A stretch of DNA of 64,000 nt from positions 1-64,000 of the forward strand of contig JAUIKF010000024.1 of NCBI GenBank assembly GCA_030430575.1. The letters are read 5' to 3'. Shown here one piece after another: positions 8,711 to 20,081 of the stretch. Position 1 is the first letter of the stretch; each line of letters begins with the position of its first letter. The notes under the pieces were generated by a model, which saw only the letters and a program-made list of their open reading frames with translations, was not told the origin of the DNA and ran no database searches. Origin of the DNA: Bacteroidia bacterium. Lineage in GTDB: Bacteria > Bacteroidota > Bacteroidia > J057. The translations under genes were made by a program, and so were the position numbers.

Positions 8711-8842
8711 CTGGGGACAAAAAGAAGGCGAAAGCCGATATTGTCGTTCCGGTCCTCCGGCGAGTTGTTGTTGCGATAGGCGACGCGACAGTTCTGCGCG
8801 TCGTTGATCCAACTGCCGCCGCGTATGACGCGGTTCGTGCCC
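8711..8842 (-). repeat. DGR template repeat (TR)
   Basis: A 132-bp template immediately after the reverse transcriptase stop (8843-8845). Read in the VR frame it encodes an FGE C-terminal core rich in AAC (Asn) codons, including AAC-AAC-AAC, at exactly the places where the targets vary. This is the usual design of a DGR template. A small open frame spans it (8605-8859), but it lacks the rest of an FGE domain and is probably not a gene. The TR strand holds about 29 adenines. In its 3' flank, CCAGC/GCTGG pair around a 10-nt loop. Confidence 0.94.
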
Positions 8843-9838
8843 TTACGAGGATTGACCATATTTGAGTATTTTCAAAAAAGGTTGTGTATCTGCATGTTTT
8901 ACAAATGCGAGCAAAGACAATGCCCTTCGCTGACAATTGGCTTCATTCCAAAAACCAGTTTCATAATTGTGTTCAAGAATTCGCATTTTTTTGATAAAGC
9001 GCTGTTTGCTTTGCTGAGTTAGCTGTGTATAAAAAGGGAAAATTCTATACCCTAAAAACGATAGACCCAATTTGGTCTGATTAAGGGAAATCGGCTTTAA
9101 ATCACATTTCAGGTTGATGTTTATGTACTGTTCAATGGCATGTAAAGCTTCTTCGAGCTTACCTTTTTCGTCGTGCCACAAAATCATATCATCCATATAG
9201 CGCACATACGCCTTTATCCGAAGCTGTTCTTTGATAAAATGATCTAATCCTGCCAAATAGTTATTTGCAAAATATTGACTTGTCAGGTTGCCAATAGGAA
9301 CTCCTCTTTGAGGTAGTTCTTCAAAACTATCGATGATTTTTTCAAAAACTCCAAGTAGATGCCCTTCTTTAAACATCCTTTCTAATTGCGATTTGATCAC
9401 CTCGTGATGAACACTCGCAAAAAATTTCTTCACATCCAGTTTTAAATACCATTTATGGGTGTGAGTGAACTTCTGAGCGCGTTTTAAAGCGGCATAGGTT
9501 CCCTTTTCCTTTCTGCTCGCATAACTATCATAAATCTGTACACGCTCAAAATAGGGATGGCAAATATTCATCAGGCCATGGTGCAATACTTGTTCGCTAA
9601 AAGCACTTGCACATATTTGCCGTTCTTTGGGTTCATAAATTTTGAAAAAACGGTAATCGCCCACTATTACTTTTCCAGAAATAATCTGGTCTCTAAGCCT
9701 ACTTAAATTTTGGTCTAACTTATGTTGATATGCCAATACCTCGGCAGCATGCCGTTTCCCTTTGCTTGCTTTCCAAAAAGCAATCCTCAGATTTTCTGGA
9801 TCGATAATACCCTCAAGAAGATGATTCGCTCTTTTCAT
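8843..9838 (-). CDS. DGR reverse transcriptase
   Basis: A 331-residue retroelement RT that copies the template RNA with adenine-specific errors for transfer into the variable repeats. Residue numbers are from the ATG at 9838. Visible motifs are YLKLDVKKFF with the first catalytic Asp at ~135, the DGR-specific motif VPIGNLTSQYFAN (~180-192) and the catalytic YMDD box at 214-217. The start is taken at 9838 (MKRANHLLEGIIDPENL), because DGR RTs usually begin this way; an ATG at 9862 is also possible. The gene overlaps the end of the HRDC gene by 26 bp, so the two are coupled. The stop abuts TR. Confidence 0.95.
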   Translation of the reverse strand: MKRANHLLEGIIDPENLRIAFWKASKGKRHAAEVLAYQHKLDQNLSRLRDQIISGKVIVGDYRFFKIYEPKERQICASAFSEQVLHHGLMNICHPYFERVQIYDSYASRKEKGTYAALKRAQKFTHTHKWYLKLDVKKFFASVHHEVIKSQLERMFKEGHLLGVFEKIIDSFEELPQRGVPIGNLTSQYFANNYLAGLDHFIKEQLRIKAYVRYMDDMILWHDEKGKLEEALHAIEQYININLKCDLKPISLNQTKLGLSFLGYRIFPFYTQLTQQSKQRFIKKMRILEHNYETGFWNEANCQRRALSLLAFVKHADTQPFLKILKYGQSS

Positions 9839-10262
9839 TATCAGTGAAAAAGTGATTTCCATATTTCTCTACTTTCTTTTTTCCGATTCCTTTAATCTTC
9901 ATCATGGTCGTTTTATTCAATACTGGTTCTTTTGCCAAAGCTGCTAATTCTTCATCTGTGAAGACCGCATAAGCCGGAATCGCTTCCTCTCTTGAAATGT
10001 CTCTTCGTTTTTCGCGCATCTGGGAAAACCGCTCAAAGGCGGCTTTATCGAGCACATTTTTATAGTCTACTTTTTGCCTCCTCCCTGCTTCCTTACCAGC
10101 ATTATCCAGGTATTTGATACAAAAACACCAAAATGAACCTTGCCCCTGTGTGGTAAGGTGGCTTTCTACCTGAAGGATTTTTCGGGACCGGAGAAATGCA
10201 TTCATTTCTTCAGTCAGAGCTTCTCCGCCTAAAATGGGAATGGTAAAAATCTTGATTTGCAT
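9813..10262 (-). CDS. HRDC-domain DGR accessory protein
   Basis: A 149-residue protein. The N-terminal ~80 residues are compact (MQIKIFTIPILGGEALTEEMN...QGSFWCFCIKYLD). An HRDC-type nucleic-acid-binding domain follows at ~85-145 (REEAIPAYAVFTDEELAALA...MMKIKGIGKKKVEKYG). HRDC proteins are a known alternative accessory of DGRs, in place of the commoner Avd, and probably bind RT or template RNA. The frame stays open to 10526, through the VR2 region, but that upstream part is antisense-like shadow of the target gene. The ATG at 10262, just past the target's terminator, is the sensible start. Confidence 0.88.
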   Translation of the reverse strand: MQIKIFTIPILGGEALTEEMNAFLRSRKILQVESHLTTQGQGSFWCFCIKYLDNAGKEAGRRQKVDYKNVLDKAAFERFSQMREKRRDISREEAIPAYAVFTDEELAALAKEPVLNKTTMMKIKGIGKKKVEKYGNHFFTDNEKSESSS

Positions 10263-10268
10263 GATGTG

Positions 10269-10301
10269 AAAAAATAAAAAATCGCTGGGGCTTCGCCCCA
10301 G
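10269..10301 (-). terminator. Intrinsic terminator after FGE target 2
   Basis: It has the same 7-bp CTGGGGC/GCCCCAG hairpin (10285-10301) as after target 1. On the minus strand it is followed by a T-rich run interrupted by a single A. It separates the target gene from the HRDC-RT pair, whose ATG is only 7 bp further on. Expression of target and RT can therefore be uncoupled. Confidence 0.7.
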
Positions 10302-10421
10302 ACCCCACTTTTTGGGACAGCCGTCCTGCGCGGGCTGGCTCGTCCCTCGCCTCAGCCTCGCTTGGCCTGCGGCCCCAAAAAGGTCTAGCTCACGGGAATG
10401 CCGGAATGGCCGTCCTCCTGA
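10283..10421 (-). repeat. DGR target-associated 3' element, copy 2
   Basis: This is the second copy of the sequence that follows VR1, collinear with 4379-4517. Only three substitutions separate 10285-10421 from 4381-4517, two of them within the last coding residues. The nested inverted repeat CTTTTTGGG/CCCAAAAAG is preserved exactly. Confidence 0.75.
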
Positions 10422-11140
10422 CTGGGGACAAAAAGAAGGCGAAAGCCGATATTGACGTTCCGGTCCTCCGGCGAGAGGAAGTTGCTGCGATAGGCGACGC
10501 GACAGTTCCGCGCGTCGTAGATCCAACTGCCGCCGCGAACGACGCGGGTCGTGCCCGTGTCAGGACCTATAGGGTTTTCTTCCAGGCCTCGCTGTAGACA
10601 CTGCTGATAATATTTGGCCCCATACCAGTCTTCACACCACTCCCAGACATTTCCGCTCATATCATAGAGCCCCAGTTCATTGGAAAGAAGCTGCCCCACA
10701 GGGACAGTTCGTTCGCCATTATTTCCCTCATACCATCCCACTTCACTCAGTTTATCGCTGCCTGCATAGAGATAGCCTTTGCGGTGAACTCCTCCCCGCG
10801 CAGCGAATTCCCACTCGGCTTCTGTCGGAAGGCGATAGCGCGGATACTTGGCCTTTTGGTTCAGTTTTTTGATAAATTTTTGTGCATCGTCCCAGGAAAC
10901 CTGTTCTACGGGCCTGTCCGCCCCTTCAAAACGTGAAGGGTTTTCTCCCTTCATGACTTCTAGCCATAAAGCTTGGGTGACGGGGTATTTTGCTAGGTAA
11001 AAAGAGTCTACCCTGACCTTATGCAAGGTGTTGTCATCCTTATGGGCATCCGGCTCAGAATCGCCCATCGTGAAGGTGTCGCCTTTTACAAAGATCATCT
11101 CGTGGTGTGGAAGGGAATGTTCGTAGTCTGAGAAGTGCAT
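10385..11140 (-). CDS. FGE/SUMF1 C-type-lectin-fold protein, DGR target 2
   Basis: A 251-residue paralogue of the 4481-5245 protein with the same motifs: FTMGDSEPDAHKDDN, YPVTQALWLEVM, YRLPTEAEWEFAARGG, LGLYDMSGNVWEWCEDWYG, VRGGSW and NIGFRLLFVPS. Residues ~195-240 are VR2. As in target 1, only one of the two FGE catalytic cysteines is present, so ligand binding is more likely than formylglycine synthesis. It is the first gene of the DGR cluster, followed by a terminator and then HRDC and RT. The two targets are only moderately alike over the body of the protein but nearly identical around the VR, as expected if homing keeps the VR region uniform. Confidence 0.93.
   Translation of the reverse strand: MHFSDYEHSLPHHEMIFVKGDTFTMGDSEPDAHKDDNTLHKVRVDSFYLAKYPVTQALWLEVMKGENPSRFEGADRPVEQVSWDDAQKFIKKLNQKAKYPRYRLPTEAEWEFAARGGVHRKGYLYAGSDKLSEVGWYEGNNGERTVPVGQLLSNELGLYDMSGNVWEWCEDWYGAKYYQQCLQRGLEENPIGPDTGTTRVVRGGSWIYDARNCRVAYRSNFLSPEDRNVNIGFRLLFVPSQEDGHSGIPVS
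10422..10556 (-). repeat. DGR variable repeat VR2
   Basis: A 135-bp segment aligned to TR with 11 substitutions, all at template adenines, plus one extra codon. Where TR has AAC-AAC-AAC, VR2 has AGC-AAC-TTC-CTC. The simplest reading is that one AAC unit was added by slippage during copying, and all changes in the four codons are again at adenines. Identity stops at 10556. Confidence 0.95.
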
Positions 11141-11225
11141 GGGGGAAGGTTCGGGGTTTGGGGTCTGTAGTTTGACGTGAAATTAGGGATTTTCTCCTGA
11201 CCACCTGTCCATTCTCCATTTTTCA

Positions 11226-15194
<3,969 letters not shown>

Positions 15195-15308
15195 TCAGGT
15201 AAAGTAAAAATAATAAACAAGGAACAGGGAAGTGAAAAGGGAAGAAATTTTTGGAAGGTCTTCTTACTTTGCATTTTCTTATAGGTGATTTTACATTCAG
15301 CCTTTTTT

Positions 15309-16364
15309 ATGTTAAAAAAATATATTTTCTCTCTCCTCCCAGTATGTTGTCTGGGCCTTCTACTCAGCTTTTATCCTGCCGATCCTTCTCCTGCTGCAAA
15401 ACCGCTCGGGAAGCTCTCTGAATATGGCTTTTTTGAAGGGAATATAGTAGATCAAAAACCGATTGATGGCATTGTCCCTTATGATCTGAACACGCCCTTA
15501 TTTTCGGATTATGCGGAGAAGTTACGTTTTGTGCAAGTCCCAGAAGGCACTGCTGCGACCTACCATGACAAGCAAGTATTTGACTTTCCAAAAGGTACAA
15601 ACCTAATCAAGACGTTCTACTATCCCCATGACGCTCGTCATCCCGAACAAGGCCGTCGCCTGATCGAGACACGTGTGCTGACTCACACAGATGAGGGCTG
15701 GAAGGCCTGGACTTATATGTGGAATAAGGAGCAAACAGAAGCATTTCTGGAAGTAGCGGGCGAAGACACCGAGGTCCAATTCACGGATAGTAATGGGAAA
15801 AAACGGACGTTTTCCTACAGCATTCCTAACGTCAACCAATGCAAAGGTTGTCATAGCTATGAAGGCAAGCTCCTCCCTATCGGGCCTACGGCCCGCCAGC
15901 TCAATCACGACTACGTCTATGCGGGGGAGGCTAGCAATCAGATTGCCCACTGGCAAGGCCAAGGCATCCTGGAAGAGGTGCCTACAGCACATGAAGACAT
16001 CCCCACCATCCCCATCTGGGATGACCCCAGCACAGGGGACGTCAATGCCCGCGCCCGCGCCTGGCTCGACATCAACTGCGCCCATTGCCACAATCCCAAA
16101 GGCCCTGCCAGTACAAGTGGATTTTTCCTGGACATCCACCAGACAGATCCACATGTGATGGGCGTCTATAAAGCGCCCGTCTCCGCAGGAAGAGGGACTG
16201 GCAACCGCAAGTATGACATTCACCCTGGCAAGCCAGACAAGTCCATTTTGTACTTCCGTATCAATTCGGATGACCCTGGCGTCATGATGCCTGAAGTAGG
16301 GCACCGCCTCATCCATGAAGAGGGCGTCGCCCTGATTCGGGAATGGATAAAGGGGATGGAGTAA
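15309..16364 (+). CDS. Diheme c-type cytochrome, SO2930-like
   Basis: A 351-residue exported protein. The ATG at 15309 starts a clear signal sequence (MLKKYIFSLLPVCCLGLLLSF), which could be a lipoprotein anchor. Two haem c motifs are present, CKGCH near residue 188 and CAHCH near 258. The first half (FPKGTNLIKTFYYP, LIETRVLTH) matches the SO2930 family of diheme cytochromes, whose substrate is unknown. It is transcribed divergently from the beta-galactosidase. Confidence 0.85.
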   Translation: MLKKYIFSLLPVCCLGLLLSFYPADPSPAAKPLGKLSEYGFFEGNIVDQKPIDGIVPYDLNTPLFSDYAEKLRFVQVPEGTAATYHDKQVFDFPKGTNLIKTFYYPHDARHPEQGRRLIETRVLTHTDEGWKAWTYMWNKEQTEAFLEVAGEDTEVQFTDSNGKKRTFSYSIPNVNQCKGCHSYEGKLLPIGPTARQLNHDYVYAGEASNQIAHWQGQGILEEVPTAHEDIPTIPIWDDPSTGDVNARARAWLDINCAHCHNPKGPASTSGFFLDIHQTDPHVMGVYKAPVSAGRGTGNRKYDIHPGKPDKSILYFRINSDDPGVMMPEVGHRLIHEEGVALIREWIKGME

Positions 16365-16377
16365 GGGAGACCGTTCG

Positions 16378-16425
16378 GGCCAATTTTGTAGGTGCAGGAC
16401 ATGTCCTGCACCTACAAAATTGGCC
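16378..16425. repeat. Perfect 48-bp palindrome
   Basis: Each 24-bp arm begins GGCCAATTTTGTAGGTGCAG, and the two arms are exact reverse complements with no spacer. The palindrome lies just after the cytochrome stop and is flanked by GAGACCGTTCGGGC on the left and GAGATCGCTCGCC on the right. A second 48-bp palindrome of different sequence but the same flanking motifs is at 29626-29673. It could act as a terminator, but it has no T-run. Confidence 0.85.
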
Positions 16426-16471
16426 CTCACTACGAGATCGCTCGCCTTTCAGGCTCCCTGCGAGATCAAGG

Positions 16472-16538
16472 AAAAGTTCAAGTGCAAATTCAATCTCAAA
16501 TTCAAAAAAGCAGACATTTTACTTGAGTTTGAACTTTT
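16472..16538. repeat. Inverted repeat related to the flanks of the four-helix-bundle insertion
   Basis: The left arm AAAAGTTCAAGTGCAAATTC and the right arm TTGAGTTTGAACTTTT face each other with no gene between. The same arms flank the four-helix-bundle pseudogene at 49839-50310, so this looks like an empty version of that unit. The remaining spacer up to 16811 holds no gene that I can support. Confidence 0.45.
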
Positions 16539-16811
16539 CTTCGCTCTCACACTCAATCTCACTCTTCTTTTATGAGTCGGCTTTGCGCGAATCCCCCTTG
16601 TGAGATGGATCTTGCGGACGACGACTTGTGCTGAGCATAGCCGAAGCAAGGAGGAGGCCTGTGTGATCGGGTCAATGTGATTTCGCATGACAGCCGAAGG
16701 CGGTCTTTCCTAGCTTCATTCCCCCATTTCAAGCCTTCAGTAACATTCCATTGGCCAAAAATCGCTATTTCTCGTCTTTGAGGGTATTCACACAATTAAT
16801 CCTCAATTGTC

Positions 16812-17303
16812 ATGAAAAATCTATTGATCCTTTCGATTGCGTTTTTTGCCACCTTATCCTTGTCAGCTCAAGACGGCGACTTCAGCGCAGGCCTGCGCCT
16901 CGGCCCCAATGGCGGCTTCACCGCCAAGTGGTATGCCACGGAAGACGTGGACCTGGAAGCCATCATCTCCTTGCGCGACAAAGGTGTACAATTGATAGGC
17001 TTGGTTGAATTCAGCCAACCGTTGGGGGCAGAAGAGAATAATCTTCGCTGGTATTATGGAGGCGGAGCTCATGTGGGTATTCAGCAGTTTACCACTACAC
17101 AAGTAGATATTGAAAATCCTAGCCGTAGGCTGACTTCTCGCCCTTCTATAGGCGTTGACGCCATCGTCGGCATTGAATACAAGCCACCAGTGATCCCTTT
17201 CTCTTTCTCTGTAGACTATAAGCCGTATGTGGATTTCTTCTATTGGAAGCGTTTCTACCGGAATGTGAGTGATTTCTCGTTTTCTATTCGGTATGTGTTC
17301 TGA
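16812..17303 (+). CDS. Small outer-membrane beta-barrel protein
   Basis: A 163-residue protein with a signal peptide (MKNLLILSIAFFATLSLSAQ). Alternating hydrophobic strands follow, ending in an aromatic FSFSIRYVF, the usual C-terminal signature of outer-membrane barrels. Its role is unknown. It is followed by a dispersed hairpin repeat (17309-17407) and a perfect stem-loop (17421-17448). Confidence 0.7.
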   Translation: MKNLLILSIAFFATLSLSAQDGDFSAGLRLGPNGGFTAKWYATEDVDLEAIISLRDKGVQLIGLVEFSQPLGAEENNLRWYYGGGAHVGIQQFTTTQVDIENPSRRLTSRPSIGVDAIVGIEYKPPVIPFSFSVDYKPYVDFFYWKRFYRNVSDFSFSIRYVF

Positions 17304-17308
17304 TGTGT

Positions 17309-17407
17309 GTTACTTTTTTTAGAAAAAAGTAACCAAAAAATCGAAACGGGCCAACCAAGACCTACGCTACAATCCATCCGCCCGCGCCCGTTTCATCCCA
17401 GCCGCAC
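17309..17407. repeat. Dispersed ~100-bp hairpin repeat, copy 1
   Basis: It begins with the palindrome GTTAC-T(7)-AGAAAAAAGTAAC, continues through CAAAAAATCGAAACGGGCC, and ends CGCCCGTTTCATCCCAGCCGCAC (the first and last blocks pair as GAAACGGG/CCCGTTTC). Other copies are at 23836-23934 and 26505-26603 (reverse orientation) and 34612-34758 (same orientation, expanded). Confidence 0.8.
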
Positions 17408-17420
17408 AGATACAAAACCT

Positions 17421-17448
17421 CCCCTATTGTGATATGTCACAATAGGGG
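17421..17448. terminator. Perfect 12-bp stem-loop between convergent genes
   Basis: CCCCTATTGTGA and TCACAATAGGGG pair perfectly around a TATG loop. It lies between the 3' ends of the outer-membrane protein and the flippase, and probably serves as a bidirectional terminator. The T-run on the plus strand is weak (AATTATTATTT). Confidence 0.6.
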
Positions 17449-17472
17449 AATTATTATTTCTATAAAGAGTCA

Positions 17473-18882
17473 TCACTCCCTCACATCCTTCAAGAAGCCC
17501 AATCCCAGCCCAATGCCTGCATAGACCACACCCGCCAAAGCAGTATTCACATACCACGGCAAAGCGGTTTTTGCCAGTAGGAAGAAGCAGCCGTAGAGCA
17601 GTCCTGCAGCTAAGATTAGTTTTAATAACCGACTCCAGGGGACTGGAATCTCGTCCACACGTAATTGCATGTACCCCATATAACAGAGGCTCATCAGGGT
17701 ATAACTCGCCACAGTAGAGAGGGCGGCGGCTTGGGCACCGAGGATGGGAATGAGGAAGTAGTTCAGTCCTACATTGACGATGATGCCGATGGTAATGGCA
17801 ATGTTGACAAATCGCTCGTGATTGGCAGCGCTGAGAAGGGTACCGTAGATGACAAATAGGCTGTGAACGAGCGTAGCTGCGAAGAGGATTTTGAGACTTT
17901 TCTCCATCGTCACCAACTGCCCTGGCGTACTATCAGTATAGAGCCAGAAGAGTTTCTCTCCATAAAAAAAGACAAAGACACACACGAAGATCATTGGCAA
18001 TGCCGTGACGACTTGTCCCATACGCAGTAATTTCGCTTGCATCTTTTTATCGGCTAGATAGAGGGCAAAGCGTGCAAAGAAAATCGCCAATACCGTCCAC
18101 AGGTACATGCCAAAAACATCCATCCAACGATAGGCTGCCGCATAAAGACCTGTTTCCACATTGCCTGCAAGGGCTTTCAGCATGACTTGGTCAACCTTGT
18201 CATGGACTGAATTGAGAACGGTGATTAGGGCAAAAGGAATGCTCATTCGCAGGCTAGGCAGGATGACTTTCGCTTCCAAGCGAGGCTTCAGCCAGCCATA
18301 GAGGCGCGACAGCACGATGAAGAAAATGAGCATCGTCAACCCCGCAGCAATCAGTCGTGCATAGACAAAACTGGCGATGTCCAGTCGTGTGAGAAACAGC
18401 AATCCTACCAGCACAAGCAAGATCACACGATCCAATACGGACGCGATGCTGTCAATGCGGAAGCGTTGCATCGCTTGAAAATTGCTGCGAAAGAACTGCG
18501 TCATCTGATGACCACCCCAAACCAGGCAGAGCAAGGCCAGAAAAAACAATTCCTCCGAAGTATAGCCCATGACCATACCTGCCCCTACCATCAATAGCGG
18601 ATAGGCCACGAGCAGAATGAGTTTAAAACTCAGGAAATTGGGGTATAGCTCGCGAATGCGTTCAGGCGTGCTCGCCAGGGTTTTGGTCAGGAACTGGTTG
18701 ACGCCGAGGTCGGTGAGGGTGATGAACAGGAAGGCAAAGGACAGCAGTCCTGCGTACATGCCCCAATCTTTATGGCCTACCTCATTTTGCACAATAATCT
18801 CCACCAGTACCCAGACGGGCTTGACCAATGCATTGAGCAAAACGGCAAGGCTGATGTTGGCGAGAAGGTTTTTGATCTTCAA
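17473..18882 (-). CDS. MOP-superfamily polysaccharide flippase (Wzx-like)
   Basis: A 469-residue integral membrane protein with about 12-14 predicted hydrophobic segments, in the pattern of oligosaccharide/polysaccharide flippases (MATE-like MOP superfamily). It opens with KIKNLLANISLAVLLNALVKPVWVLVE and has conserved DLGVNQFLTKTLAS and SVHDKVDQVMLKAL segments. The start codon is TTG, since an in-frame stop lies just upstream. It stands alone with no glycosyltransferases nearby, so its cargo cannot be named. It is divergent from paaE, and its start overlaps the inverted repeat at 18871-18890. Confidence 0.82.
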   Translation of the reverse strand: MKIKNLLANISLAVLLNALVKPVWVLVEIIVQNEVGHKDWGMYAGLLSFAFLFITLTDLGVNQFLTKTLASTPERIRELYPNFLSFKLILLVAYPLLMVGAGMVMGYTSEELFFLALLCLVWGGHQMTQFFRSNFQAMQRFRIDSIASVLDRVILLVLVGLLFLTRLDIASFVYARLIAAGLTMLIFFIVLSRLYGWLKPRLEAKVILPSLRMSIPFALITVLNSVHDKVDQVMLKALAGNVETGLYAAAYRWMDVFGMYLWTVLAIFFARFALYLADKKMQAKLLRMGQVVTALPMIFVCVFVFFYGEKLFWLYTDSTPGQLVTMEKSLKILFAATLVHSLFVIYGTLLSAANHERFVNIAITIGIIVNVGLNYFLIPILGAQAAALSTVASYTLMSLCYMGYMQLRVDEIPVPWSRLLKLILAAGLLYGCFFLLAKTALPWYVNTALAGVVYAGIGLGLGFLKDVRE

Positions 18883-18890
18883 AGATCAAA
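18871..18890. promoter_or_regulatory. Candidate operator, 9-bp inverted repeat
   Basis: TTTGATCTT and AAGATCAAA are exact inverted arms around two bases. The site overlaps the flippase TTG start and lies 112 bp upstream of paaE. The spacing fits a TetR-type operator. About 30 bp downstream is TATCTTTG (18919-18926), which matches the Bacteroidota -7 consensus TAnnTTTG and points toward paaE. No regulator gene is in the window. Confidence 0.35.
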
Positions 18891-19001
18891 ACTATTCAGC
18901 GAAATCCAAGTTTATGTGTATCTTTGCCCTAACGACTGTTAGCCTAAATAATTAATGATTATAAATTGATTGATTATTGATTCAACATTACTTCCTATCG
19001 C

Positions 19002-20081
19002 ATGACAAGATTTTATCCACTGAAAGTCAAAAATGTATTCAAAGATACCGCCGACTGTACGGTGATTGAATTTGAAGTGCCTGCTGCGCAAAAAGAGGCA
19101 TTTACCTATAAACAAGGCCAGTATTTAACGCTCAAAGCACTGATCAATGGGGAAGACGTACGACGAAATTACTCCCTATGTAGTAGCCCGTTGGAGGAAG
19201 ATCGCTATGCCGTAGGCGTAAAATTGGTGGAGGGGGGAAAATTTTCCACCTATGCGCACGAAGTGTTGAAGACTGGAGATACGCTGGAAGTCATGCCGCC
19301 ACTAGGGAAATTTTTCACAGAAATAAATGCCCAAAACGCAAAGCACTACGTCGCATTCGCAGCTGGGAGTGGCATCACGCCGATCATGTCGATTATGAAG
19401 ACCGTACTACACGCTGAGCCTGAAAGTCAATTCACCTTGTTCTATGGCAATCAGCAAGTCCAGTCTATCATGTTCAAGGAGGAAATTGAAGGGTTAAAAA
19501 ATCAATTCCTCGACCGCCTGCAGGTCTACCATTTCCTGACCAGAGAACGTTTGGATGCACCGTTGTTCAATGGTCGCTTTAGTCCACATAAGATGACGGA
19601 AATATTTGCCAAACTGCTTGCTCCTCAAGCTGCAGATGAGTATTTTATCTGTGGACCAGAGGAGATGGTTTTTTGTATCAAAGAGGCGTTAGGAGAAAAT
19701 GGAGTAGCAAAGGAAAAGGTCCATTTTGAGCTATTTACAACAGAAAATAGCAAGTATATCAAAGCGGCTAGGCCTCAGCGCAAATCTTCAGGCATCACCA
19801 GTACAGTGGTCATTGTAGACGGCGGCAAAAGCTTTGAGTTTGAGCTAGAAGATGGCGATACCAGCATTCTGGATGGGGCGATGAAGCAAGGCGCAGACTT
19901 GCCCTTTGCCTGCAAAGGGGGTGTCTGTTGTACATGTAAAGCAAAGCTTCTCGAAGGCAAGGTAGACATGGATGTCAACTATGCCTTGGAACATGATGAA
20001 GTGGAAGCAGGCTTTATCCTGACCTGCCAAGCACATCCGAAGACGCAGAAAGTAGTAGTCGATTTTGACCAAGCGATATAG
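19002..20081 (+). CDS. paaE: Phenylacetyl-CoA epoxidase reductase subunit PaaE
   Basis: A 359-residue NAD(P)H-dependent reductase that feeds electrons to the PaaABC epoxidase. The N-terminal FAD domain has RRNYSLCSSP at ~52-61. The NAD domain includes FAAGSGITPIMSI. The C-terminal plant-type 2Fe-2S ferredoxin domain has CKGGVCCTCKAKLLEG and a later TCQAHP cysteine. It is the first gene of the cluster. In most genomes paaE is last of the paaABCDE set, so the order here is the one often seen in Bacteroidota. Confidence 0.93.
   Translation: MTRFYPLKVKNVFKDTADCTVIEFEVPAAQKEAFTYKQGQYLTLKALINGEDVRRNYSLCSSPLEEDRYAVGVKLVEGGKFSTYAHEVLKTGDTLEVMPPLGKFFTEINAQNAKHYVAFAAGSGITPIMSIMKTVLHAEPESQFTLFYGNQQVQSIMFKEEIEGLKNQFLDRLQVYHFLTRERLDAPLFNGRFSPHKMTEIFAKLLAPQAADEYFICGPEEMVFCIKEALGENGVAKEKVHFELFTTENSKYIKAARPQRKSSGITSTVVIVDGGKSFEFELEDGDTSILDGAMKQGADLPFACKGGVCCTCKAKLLEGKVDMDVNYALEHDEVEAGFILTCQAHPKTQKVVVDFDQAI

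Noticed and set aside
8605-8859. 84-residue open frame over the template repeat
   Set aside because: It is only the coding-like TR with flanks. It lacks the rest of the FGE fold, overlaps the RT end, and is best read as template, not protein.
10263-10526. N-terminal extension of the HRDC frame through the VR2 region
   Set aside because: This part is another frame of the target gene and its terminator. The real start is at 10262 after the hairpin.
15603-16430. 275-residue minus-strand frame opposite the diheme cytochrome
   Set aside because: The haem motifs and signal peptide are on the plus strand; the reverse frame has no family features.
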